From assembly GCA_002432545.1 (NCBI GenBank), contig DJFR01000236.1, positions 15,847 through 34,719 of the forward strand: a stretch of DNA of 18,873 bases, in the 5' to 3' direction. Source of the stretch: Flammeovirgaceae bacterium UBA5867 (GTDB taxonomy: Bacteria > Bacteroidota > Bacteroidia > Cytophagales > Cyclobacteriaceae). Below, in pieces: positions 1 to 6,809 of this stretch (positions within the stretch are counted from its first letter, which is position 1; every line of letters begins with the position of its first letter). Made by a program: the position numbers and the translations under genes. The notes under the pieces were generated by a model that saw only the letters and a list, made by a program, of their open reading frames with translations, was not told where the DNA came from and did no database searches.

Positions 1-93
1 ATATTGGACTTTAATGCCCTCCAGGCAAACCGGAAACTTTCGAAAATCTGGCGTAAAGTATACATACTGGTTAATAACGCAGTGTTAGATTGA
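1..93 (+). CDS. Possible 3' end of an upstream gene (partial, unknown)
   Basis: Frame 1 is open from the left edge for 30 codons and stops with TGA at 91-93. A possible terminator hairpin begins six bases later, which is what a gene end would look like. The visible tail is rich in basic and hydrophobic residues and ends NNAVLD. Frame 2 is also open to a TAG at 86-88, so the choice of frame is not secure. I do not recognise the product. Confidence 0.35.
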   Translation: MLDFNALQANRKLSKIWRKVYILVNNAVLD

Positions 94-98
94 TTGGG

Positions 99-132
99 TT
101 TGTCGGTTTATTACCGAACAAATTACTTTTTT
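99..132 (+). terminator. Possible intrinsic terminator upstream of queA
   Basis: TTTGTCGGT (99-107) pairs with ACCG (113-116) and ACAAA (118-122), with a bulged A at 117 and a 5-nt loop. A run of six T at 127-132 follows four bases after the stem. The stem is A/T-rich and bulged, so this is a weak call. It would end transcription of whatever gene stops near 93. Confidence 0.35.
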
Positions 133-182
133 AAGACTAAAAAACTTGCTTTTTTGTTACAAGTCTGAAAAAAACGGCACCT

Positions 183-216
183 TTTGTCGCAAAAGCCAAT
201 TGTTGCCTTATTTTTG
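183..216 (+). promoter_or_regulatory. Bacteroidota-type promoter for queA
   Basis: TATTTTTG at 209-216 matches the Bacteroidota -7 element TAnnTTTG. A TTTG at 183-186 lies 22 bases upstream, close to the usual 19-21 base spacing of the -33 element. Transcription would start around 222-225, some 45 bases before the queA ATG. This also argues against the in-frame TTG at 184 as a start codon, since it lies inside the -33 box. Confidence 0.45.
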
Positions 217-267
217 CAACCCAAAATAAAATTTACCCTTTATTGGGCATACTTTGCATTAACGAAT

Positions 268-1314
268 ATGAAGTTATCCGAATTTAAATTCGAACTCCCC
301 AACAACTCTATTGCCCTGGACCCAGCCGAGAACCGTGATGAAGCACGTTTGATGGTTGTACATAAGGACTCTGGTAAAATAGAGCATAAAATATTCAAAG
401 ACATCGTGGAGTATTTTGACGATGGCGATGTAATGGTTGGTAATGATACCATGGTGTTTCCGGCTCGTCTCTACGGACGAAAGGAAAAGACCGGTGCAAA
501 GATCGAAGTATTCCTGTTACGCGAACTGAATGCAGATATGCATTTATGGGATGTACTGGTTGATCCGGCCCGTAAGATCCGCGTGGGTAACAAACTATAT
601 TTTGGTAATGGCGACCTGGTTGCTGAAGTTATAGACAACACAACTTCACGCGGGCGTACCATTCGTTTTCTTTTTGATGGCGACTCTGCCGCTTTCGATA
701 AAGTAGTAGAAACATTGGGAGAAACTCCGCTTCCTAAATATATCAAGCGTAAAGTAAAGCCTGAAGATAAAGATCGCTTCCAGACGATCTTCGCGAAGAA
801 CAAAGGTGCTGTATCAGCTCCTACTGCCGGTCTTCACTTTACACGTCAGCTTTTGAAACGCCTTCAGCTGAAAGGTGTTGATATGACATACGTAACACTT
901 CACATTGGTCTGGGTACATTCCGCCCGGTAGATGTTGAAGATCTCACCAAACACAAAATGGATTCTGAGAACTTCATTGTTGGCAATGAAGCTGTTGATA
1001 TGGTAAACAAAGCTCTCGACAACAAAAAGAGAGTATGTGCTATCGGTACAACTACGATGCGCGCGCTGGAATCTGCAGTGTCAGCAACCAATCGCCTGAA
1101 AGCACGTGAAGGATGGACTGATAAATTTATCTTTCCTCCGTATGATTTCAAGATCTGCAATGCGATGGTAACAAACTTCCACATGCCAGAGTCAACATTA
1201 TTAATGATGGCCTCTGCTTTTGGCGGATACGATCTCATTATGGAAGCCTACAAAGTTGCCAAAAAAGAAAAGTATAAATTCCTCACTTACGGTGACGCGA
1301 TGTTGATCATCTAA
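268..1314 (+). CDS. queA: S-adenosylmethionine:tRNA ribosyltransferase-isomerase
   Basis: QueA transfers and isomerises the ribosyl group of S-adenosylmethionine onto 7-aminomethyl-7-deazaguanine at the wobble position of tRNAs with GUN anticodons. The product is epoxyqueuosine, the next-to-last step of queuosine synthesis, made in the cytoplasm. Family blocks are plain along the whole 348 residues: NDTMVFPARLYG and TGAKIEVFLL near the N-terminus, GETPLPKYIKR, APTAGLHFT (184-192), HIGLGTF (212-218), IGTTTMRALES and TNFHMPESTLL near the C-terminus. The length matches the usual ~350 residues. I chose the ATG at 268, which gives the typical start MKLSEFKFELP. The in-frame TTG at 184 would add 28 atypical residues and overlaps the promoter. 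The gene seems to be transcribed alone, with its own promoter and a strong terminator 26 bases after the stop. Confidence 0.97.
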   Translation: MKLSEFKFELPNNSIALDPAENRDEARLMVVHKDSGKIEHKIFKDIVEYFDDGDVMVGNDTMVFPARLYGRKEKTGAKIEVFLLRELNADMHLWDVLVDPARKIRVGNKLYFGNGDLVAEVIDNTTSRGRTIRFLFDGDSAAFDKVVETLGETPLPKYIKRKVKPEDKDRFQTIFAKNKGAVSAPTAGLHFTRQLLKRLQLKGVDMTYVTLHIGLGTFRPVDVEDLTKHKMDSENFIVGNEAVDMVNKALDNKKRVCAIGTTTMRALESAVSATNRLKAREGWTDKFIFPPYDFKICNAMVTNFHMPESTLLMMASAFGGYDLIMEAYKVAKKEKYKFLTYGDAMLII

Positions 1315-1339
1315 GGTAAGATATACACTATATTTTCGA

Positions 1340-1367
1340 AGCCAGCTCGTATAGGGTTGGCTTTTTT
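1340..1367 (+). terminator. Intrinsic terminator of queA
   Basis: AGCCAGC (1340-1346) pairs with GTTGGCT (1356-1362), seven pairs including one G-U, with a 9-nt loop. Six T follow at 1362-1367. It starts 26 bases after the queA stop codon. Confidence 0.85.
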
Positions 1368-1560
1368 ATTGAAAGATTGAAAGATTTCAAAATTGAAAAA
1401 TTAGATACAGACTACAGGGAAGATAAATCTTCCTATCTTCCAATCGGATAATTCTTCACTCCTTCCCTCCAATCTTATAATTTGCTAGTCTTTCAATCAG
1501 CAGATTAACTATATTGAAAGACAATAATCTTTCAATTTTCCAATTTTCTAATCTTTCAAT
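1368..1560. repeat. Long imperfect inverted repeat of ATTGAAAGA words
   Basis: The arms are 1368-1398 and 1530-1560. By hand comparison 26 of 31 positions are complementary in register, including 11 bp at the outer ends (1368-1378 with 1550-1560) and 10 bp at the inner ends (1389-1398 with 1530-1539). Each arm is itself built from reiterated words (ATTGAAAGATT, AAAATTGAAA). Between the arms lies a second perfect hairpin, GGAAGAT (1418-1424) with ATCTTCC (1427-1433). The right arm ends 11 bases before the ATG of the next gene, so it would sit in that gene's leader. No transposase is present. Confidence 0.75.
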
Positions 1561-1571
1561 TTCAAACCCCC

Positions 1572-2492
1572 ATGAAAAGGAGAAACTTTCTGAAGAATGG
1601 TCTTACAACAGCCGTAGCATCAACCGCATTAGGTAGTGCTTTTGCCGGATCGAGTGATCGTGTATCGTTATCACCCGCTGAAAAAACATTCAAGTGTAAC
1701 TATGCACCGCACGATGGAATGTTTGCCAACCATGCCGGTAAAGATTTTGTCGATCAGATAAAATTCATGCACGACCAGGGCTTTCGCAGTATAGAAGACA
1801 ACGGTATGCTGAAGCGCTCCAAAGAAGAACAGGATAAGATTGGAGCTACGCTAGCGAAGCTCAATATGGTAATGGGTGTATTTGTTGTTGACGGAGGAGA
1901 CAATTGGAAAGTATCCTTAACAACAGGCAAGCAGGAGTTCAAAGATAATTTTATAAAGACCTGCAAAGCATGTGTTGAATTGGCGAAGCGTGTCAATGGC
2001 AAATGGATGACTGTTGTTCCCGGATTTTTTGAACGCAACATTCCTATAGGTATACAAACCGCTAATGTTGTAGATGCCCTGCGAAGAGGTGCTGAAATTT
2101 TTGAACCGCATGGTCTCATCATGGTACTCGAACCATTGAGCGATACACCGGAGTTATTTATGCGTTACTCTGACCAGACGTATGAACTTTGCAAAGCGGT
2201 AAACAGTCCTGCATGTAAAATATTATATGATGTCTATCACATGCAGCGGAACGAAGGCAACATCATCAACAATATAGATCGCTGCTGGGACGAAATTGCA
2301 TACTTTCAGATTGGTGACAACCCCGGAAGAAAAGAGCCTACTACCGGTGAGATCAACTATAAAAATATATTCAAACATGTTTACGATAAAGGCTACCGGG
2401 GCGTATGGGGCATGGAACACGGTATAGCGAAGTCAGGCAAAGAGGGTGAGCTCGCACTCATCAAAGCCTATCGTGAAGTAGATACTTTCTAA
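1572..2492 (+). CDS. Tat-exported hydroxypyruvate isomerase-like TIM-barrel protein
   Basis: This is a 306-residue sugar isomerase/epimerase-type TIM barrel (AP endonuclease family 2 fold) most like the hydroxypyruvate isomerase group. The N-terminus KRRNFLKNG, followed by an Ala-rich hydrophobic stretch ending near residue 26, is a twin-arginine signal, so the folded enzyme should act in the periplasm. Likely metal ligands are E187 (LEPLSD), D220 and H223 (YDVYH), Q246 and E282 (MEHG). GDNPGRKEPTTGEINY (248-263) is a strong signature of the hydroxypyruvate isomerase group. The substrate cannot be read from the sequence; keto-sugars or sugar acids are the family's range. The ATG at 1572 lacks a Shine-Dalgarno sequence and lies just behind a long inverted repeat. 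It appears to be a single-gene unit. Confidence 0.85.
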   Translation: MKRRNFLKNGLTTAVASTALGSAFAGSSDRVSLSPAEKTFKCNYAPHDGMFANHAGKDFVDQIKFMHDQGFRSIEDNGMLKRSKEEQDKIGATLAKLNMVMGVFVVDGGDNWKVSLTTGKQEFKDNFIKTCKACVELAKRVNGKWMTVVPGFFERNIPIGIQTANVVDALRRGAEIFEPHGLIMVLEPLSDTPELFMRYSDQTYELCKAVNSPACKILYDVYHMQRNEGNIINNIDRCWDEIAYFQIGDNPGRKEPTTGEINYKNIFKHVYDKGYRGVWGMEHGIAKSGKEGELALIKAYREVDTF

Positions 2493-2504
2493 AGATATAT
2501 TTTC

Positions 2505-2534
2505 CCTATAGATGCAGCATACTGCATCTATAGG
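2505..2534. other. Perfect 13-bp hairpin without a T tract
   Basis: CCTATAGATGCAG (2505-2517) and CTGCATCTATAGG (2522-2534) are exact reverse complements around a 4-nt loop, 12 bases after the stop of the preceding gene. Neither strand has a run of T after the stem. It may stabilise the 3' end of the mRNA or act as a partial terminator. It could also be a protein-binding palindrome in front of the CHAT gene. Confidence 0.8.
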
Positions 2535-2624
2535 CTACACGCTTATGGGGGCAAACTTTTCTTTTTGGCCCGTGTAACCCTGCCGCTTCATTTTAGTTAA
2601 ATTCGAGTGATTAACACCCATACC

Positions 2625-5483
2625 ATGAAGCGAATCTCTACTGTCGCGGGCATCTGTATTATTCTCTCCTGCTTCACTCCACTACATGCACAAATTCTGA
2701 AAGACCTCAAGAAAGCTGCCACCGATGTAGGTAAAAGTCTTAACACCAAAGAGAATCGCGATAAGCTATTCAACCTCGCGATGAAAGACATGGAGCGTGC
2801 CCGTGCCGAGTTCGACTCCTCTGATTTCGACTATGCAATTTTACTCAGTGATAATGCTGCATTGTTTGATGTTAAAGAAAAAGGTGAGGCGGCCGCTCGC
2901 GTTACGTCAGCCGTATCGCTCACATCATCATACTTAAAAAATGAAGAACTCTCGGATGCTGAACTCGCGCGCTTTCACAGGGAAGCCGGTGAGGTGTGGT
3001 ATGCCAACGGTAAATTTACCCTTGCCGAGAAAAAATTTATAGCGGCTAAACTCGCTTACGAAAAAGCAGGCCTGAAAGAAGATATAGGCTACCTCAAGAC
3101 TATATCGAACCAGGGACTGCTATATGCCACCATGGGCCGTTTTACACAAGCCGAAGAATTTACCACGGAAGCACTCACGATGCGCAGGACTAAATATGGA
3201 GACAACAACACCAGTGTAGCAGCATCGCTCAACAACTATGGCGTTCTAAAGTATAATCTCGCCCGCTATAACGAAGCCGAAAAAGATTTTGATACATCGC
3301 TCGGCATCATGAATGCAAACAATCTTCAGACTGCCATGCCGTACGCTATAGCATTGAACAACCAGGCAATGTTATTTCAAGCCGTTGGAAGATTTGAAGA
3401 AGCCGAGAAAACGTTAAAGGAAGCAATTGCTATAGCCGAGAAACTTCAAAGCAGTAAGTCTAAAAATCATCTTAAATTCTTATCCAACCTCGCGTTGCTA
3501 TACCAGCAGATGGGTAAATACCCGGAAGCGGAAACTATATACCTGGGCATGGAGAAGAAGCTCGGCAAAAACAATCCTGATTATGCCGCCATGCTCAACA
3601 ACCAGGCTGCGCTATATATGGTAATGGGCAAAGAAGACAAAGTCGAAGATCTTCTGAAACGCTCAGCCGCCATCTACAAATCAAATTTCAATGAAGAGAA
3701 TCCGGCTTACGCCAAAGCCATCAGCGATCTCGGTAATTTCTATCGCTATAAAACTAAATATACCGATGCAGAGCCATTGCTACAGAAAGCACTATCCATT
3801 CGCGAAACAACCTTAGGCAAGAATCATCCACTCTATGTACAATCGCAGGAAGACCTCGCTATACTTTACTGGAAACGCAAAGTCTGGGAAAGTGCCTTCA
3901 TGATGTATCGCGATGTAATGGACAAGTCGTTGTCCTTCATCAATACATACTTTCCACCCATGAGTGAAGCTGAGAAAACAAAATACTGGGATATACTCTC
4001 GCCACGCTTCCAGCGGTTCTATAATTTCGCCATAGAAGGAAGCCAGGATAATATACACATCATCGAAGCGCTTTACGATTACCAGATCGCCACCAAGGCA
4101 TTACTGCTCAACTCTACCAACAAAGTAAAGCAAGCTATTCTTTCGAGTAAAGATGTACAACTCATCAAGGATTATCGCACGTGGCTCGATCAGAAAGAAA
4201 CACTTGCAAGACTATATGCATACTCCAAACAGGAATTAACACAACAACATATCAACCTGGATTCACTGGAACGCGCTGCCAACACGATGGAACGAAAACT
4301 ATCGGAACGCTCAGCAGACTTCTCTACCGGATATTCTGCAAAAAAAGTAAGTGTAGATCAGATCAAAGCATTGCTCACCGATACAGAAGCAGTGGTAGAA
4401 ATTATACGCGTTACCAAATACGATCAGAAGTTCGAGAACGATGCACGTTACCTGGCGCTCGTACTTACCAAAGCAACTGAAGTTCCGAAGTTAGTTGTGC
4501 TTGACAATGGCACACAACTCGATACACGATATGCCAAATTTTATCGCAATGCAGTTCAACAACATATAGCCGATGAATATTCATACGATCAGTATTGGGC
4601 ACGTATTGAACCTGAACTGAAAGGAAAGAAACTGATCTATATATCTCCTGATGGTGCCTACAACCAAATCAATCTCAACACACTAAAAAAACCAGATGCT
4701 GACTATATCATCAACCGGTATGACCTGGTGATACTCGGCAACTCAAAAGATCTCATTGCATTGAAGAGCAAGAAAGCAAAAGCACCAAAGAAAAATGCAA
4801 CACTGCTGGGCTTCCCTGACTATGGAGTCGGAGATATAGCGGCACTGCCGGGAACCAAAACAGAGATCGATAATATAGCCAAAGTATTAAAAACGTCTGG
4901 CTACCAGGTAACACAGTATACGCAGAAGACAGCTACTGAAAAAAATCTGAAGACGATCAAGGCTCCAACGCTGGTACACATCGCCACTCATGGATATTTT
5001 TTGAAAGATATAGAAAGCAGTGGTGCCGCCTTTGGTATACATCTTGAAAATGCCAACGACAATCCTTTACTTCGCTCCGGTCTGTTATTGACAGGCGCAT
5101 CAGGAACGGTAAGTGGTAAACGTATGCCTGATCTCGAGAGCAACGACAACGGTATACTTACAGCGTATGAAGCCATGAACTTAAATTTAGAAGGAACAGA
5201 CCTGATTGTATTAAGCGCCTGCGAAACCGGGCTTGGCGATGTAAAAGCCGGGGAAGGAGTATATGGATTGCAACGTGCATTCCTGGTAGCGGGTGCTGAT
5301 GCGCTGATCATGAGTCTCTGGAAAGTTGACGATGCTGCCACCCAACAACTGATGAGTAATTTTTATACCAGTTGGCTAAAACTCGGCAACAAACAAAAAG
5401 CATTCAAACAGGCTCAACTCCAACTCATGACCAAGTATAAAGATCCATACTACTGGGGCGCCTTCGTCATGATGGGTATGTAA
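2625..5483 (+). CDS. Exported TPR-CHAT domain protein (caspase-like protease fold)
   Basis: This 952-residue protein starts with a Sec signal peptide (MKRISTVAGICIILSCF, cleaved near TPLHA-Q). About seven TPR units follow between residues ~125 and ~445, with motifs such as NNYGVLKYNLARYNEAEKDF and LALLYQQMGKYPEAETIY. A helical linker then leads to a C-terminal CHAT domain (about 640-950). The CHAT catalytic pair is intact: His789 in HIATHGYF and Cys866 in LSACETGLG. CHAT domains are caspase/separase-like cysteine proteases, and TPRs usually hold a partner or substrate. Secreted TPR-CHAT proteins are common in Bacteroidota but mostly uncharacterised. The in-frame GTG at 2607 was rejected because the ATG at 2625 begins a standard signal peptide. 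No gasdermin, sigma/anti-sigma or other known CHAT partner is next to it. The aldo/keto reductase gene follows after 55 bp. Confidence 0.92.
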   Translation: MKRISTVAGICIILSCFTPLHAQILKDLKKAATDVGKSLNTKENRDKLFNLAMKDMERARAEFDSSDFDYAILLSDNAALFDVKEKGEAAARVTSAVSLTSSYLKNEELSDAELARFHREAGEVWYANGKFTLAEKKFIAAKLAYEKAGLKEDIGYLKTISNQGLLYATMGRFTQAEEFTTEALTMRRTKYGDNNTSVAASLNNYGVLKYNLARYNEAEKDFDTSLGIMNANNLQTAMPYAIALNNQAMLFQAVGRFEEAEKTLKEAIAIAEKLQSSKSKNHLKFLSNLALLYQQMGKYPEAETIYLGMEKKLGKNNPDYAAMLNNQAALYMVMGKEDKVEDLLKRSAAIYKSNFNEENPAYAKAISDLGNFYRYKTKYTDAEPLLQKALSIRETTLGKNHPLYVQSQEDLAILYWKRKVWESAFMMYRDVMDKSLSFINTYFPPMSEAEKTKYWDILSPRFQRFYNFAIEGSQDNIHIIEALYDYQIATKALLLNSTNKVKQAILSSKDVQLIKDYRTWLDQKETLARLYAYSKQELTQQHINLDSLERAANTMERKLSERSADFSTGYSAKKVSVDQIKALLTDTEAVVEIIRVTKYDQKFENDARYLALVLTKATEVPKLVVLDNGTQLDTRYAKFYRNAVQQHIADEYSYDQYWARIEPELKGKKLIYISPDGAYNQINLNTLKKPDADYIINRYDLVILGNSKDLIALKSKKAKAPKKNATLLGFPDYGVGDIAALPGTKTEIDNIAKVLKTSGYQVTQYTQKTATEKNLKTIKAPTLVHIATHGYFLKDIESSGAAFGIHLENANDNPLLRSGLLLTGASGTVSGKRMPDLESNDNGILTAYEAMNLNLEGTDLIVLSACETGLGDVKAGEGVYGLQRAFLVAGADALIMSLWKVDDAATQQLMSNFYTSWLKLGNKQKAFKQAQLQLMTKYKDPYYWGAFVMMGM

Positions 5484-5510
5484 CATAAAGACTTGCTAAC
5501 GCACACACAT

Positions 5511-5537
5511 AAACACGTAAAAAGTAAACACGTAAAA
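5511..5537 (+). repeat. 12-bp tandem direct repeat in the leader of the aldo/keto reductase gene
   Basis: AAACACGTAAAA occurs at 5511-5522 and again at 5526-5537, separated by three bases (15-bp period). The second copy ends one base before the ATG at 5539. The core CACGTA/ACACGT could be an operator half-site pair, or a simple slippage product in an A-rich leader. Confidence 0.7.
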
Positions 5538-5538
5538 C

Positions 5539-6534
5539 ATGGAATTGAAAAAATTAGGAAGCTCCTCAGTAAAAGTTACCCCGATGGCATTTGGCGCCTG
5601 GGCTGTAGGAGGATGGATGTGGGGAGGTGCAGAAGAGAGTGCTGCCTTGCGTGCGATACGCGCTTCGTACGATCTCGGCATGACTACTATTGATACTGCA
5701 CCGGTATATGGCTTCGGGCGCAGTGAAGAACTGGTAGGCCGGGCGTTGCAAGGTATACCGCGCGATAAATACCAGATACTGACTAAATATGGCTTGAACT
5801 GGGAAACGGAACAAGGTGAATTCTATTTTGATACAACCGACAATCAAGGTAAACCGCTGAAAGTATACCGCTACTCCGGTGCAGCCAAAGTTATCAAAGA
5901 GTGTGAAGACAGTTTACGAAGATTAAAGACAGACTATATTGATCTGCTGCAAATACATTGGTCGGATGCTACAACACCTATAGGAGAAACGATGGGTGCA
6001 GTTGCCAAACTGATCGAGCAGGGTAAAGTACGCGCAGCCGGTGTTTGTAACTATAGCACGGAGCAGGTAGATGAAGCACTTAAAACCGTAAAGCTTGCTT
6101 CGAACCAGGTACCCTATAGCATGATAAATCGTGGCATTGAAAAAGATATAGTGCCACAAGCTTTACAAAAAGGACTGAGTATAGTTCCGTATAGTCCACT
6201 CCAACGCGGCTTACTCTCCGGCAAAATAAAACCCGGCTATAAATTCGGTGAAGGCGACACACGCGAAAACAACAAATTCTATACTGCCGAAAATATAAAT
6301 CGCGCCAACGCCTTGCTGGCAAAAATTAAACCTATAGCAGACACTCACGGAGCAACGCTATCACAACTCGTTATCAATTGGACAACCCGCCAACCAGCCA
6401 TGGACTGTGTACTCGTAGGCGCGCGCGATGAACAACAAGTAAAAGAAAACGTAAAAGCCCTGGAGTTTAGACTCTCCGATGAAGAAGTGAAGACTATCAA
6501 TAAGGCAGCAAGTGAATTCGTGCTTGCAGAATAG
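5539..6534 (+). CDS. Aldo/keto reductase
   Basis: This 331-residue cytoplasmic NADP(H)-dependent oxidoreductase has a TIM-barrel fold. The AKR catalytic tetrad is complete: D52 and Y57 in DTAPVYG, K83 (LTKYG) and H140 (LLQIHW). The cofactor-binding region is also visible (YSPLQRGLLSGK at 218-229 and VGARDEQQVKEN at 293-304). The length and the start MELKKLGSSSVKVTPMAFG are normal for the large 'predicted oxidoreductase' subgroup that acts on sugars and small carbonyls. The substrate is not predictable. It lies 55 bp behind the CHAT gene with no terminator between them, so read-through transcription is possible. A 12-bp tandem repeat immediately precedes the start, and there is no Shine-Dalgarno sequence. 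Confidence 0.93.
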   Translation: MELKKLGSSSVKVTPMAFGAWAVGGWMWGGAEESAALRAIRASYDLGMTTIDTAPVYGFGRSEELVGRALQGIPRDKYQILTKYGLNWETEQGEFYFDTTDNQGKPLKVYRYSGAAKVIKECEDSLRRLKTDYIDLLQIHWSDATTPIGETMGAVAKLIEQGKVRAAGVCNYSTEQVDEALKTVKLASNQVPYSMINRGIEKDIVPQALQKGLSIVPYSPLQRGLLSGKIKPGYKFGEGDTRENNKFYTAENINRANALLAKIKPIADTHGATLSQLVINWTTRQPAMDCVLVGARDEQQVKENVKALEFRLSDEEVKTINKAASEFVLAE

Positions 6535-6540
6535 ACAAAA

Positions 6541-6809
6541 GGCTACTGGCTACAGGCTTCCGGCTACTGGAAAAAGCCGTGAGCTTTGAGTTGCGAGCTG
6601 CGAGGAAATACAGGAACACCTCCAGGCTTGCTATATATACTCCAACAGCATAAAAAAAGAAACTGCACTGTATTAGTATTAGCTCCTAATAAAAGGGAAC
6701 TCCCAACAAACCTGCAGCTAGTAGCTGGCAGCCCAGAAGCTAAAGAGAGGAGTTACTTCCCTCAGCAACTCCTCTCTTACTCGCAGCCCGCAGCTAAAAA
6801 CTCAAAGCT
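6541..6809. repeat. Intergenic mosaic of reiterated words and nested inverted repeats
   Basis: This fills almost all of the convergent gap between the aldo/keto reductase and the sugar dehydrogenase. GGCTACTGG occurs at 6541-6549 and 6562-6570. AGCTTTGAGTT (6582-6592) is the exact reverse complement of AACTCAAAGCT (6799-6809). Just inside, GCTGCGAG on the left is mirrored by CTCGCAGC on the right (from 6780). The outer right arm reaches into the stop codon of the minus-strand gene. The architecture resembles the repeat at 1368-1560, though the words differ. No coding capacity is convincing here. Confidence 0.7.
6743..6778. terminator. Probable bidirectional terminator hairpin between convergent genes
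   Basis: AAGAGAGGAGTT (6743-6754) pairs perfectly with AACTCCTCTCTT (6767-6778), 12 bp with a 12-nt loop. There is no long T run on either side. It lies between two gene ends facing each other, so a terminator or 3'-end stabilising role is the natural reading. Confidence 0.55.

Noticed and set aside
184..267. TTG start that would extend queA by 28 residues
   Set aside because: The extension is unlike QueA N-termini, overlaps the likely -33 promoter box, and the ATG at 268 gives the family-typical start.
1368..1560. Possible CRISPR-like or tRNA structure in the ATTGAAAGA region
   Set aside because: The repeats have no regular spacing or unique spacers, and no cloverleaf can be drawn; it is an inverted repeat.
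2607..2624. GTG start six codons upstream of the CHAT protein ATG
   Set aside because: The ATG at 2625 begins a standard signal peptide directly; the extra residues would spoil its n-region.
4181..4480. 99-codon open frame inside the CHAT gene
   Set aside because: Same-strand shadow in another frame of a clearly coding region, with no family features.
2625..6534. A CHAT-protease defence operon
   Set aside because: The CHAT protein is exported, and no gasdermin, nuclease, CRISPR component or sensor gene is next to it; the only close neighbour is an ordinary aldo/keto reductase.
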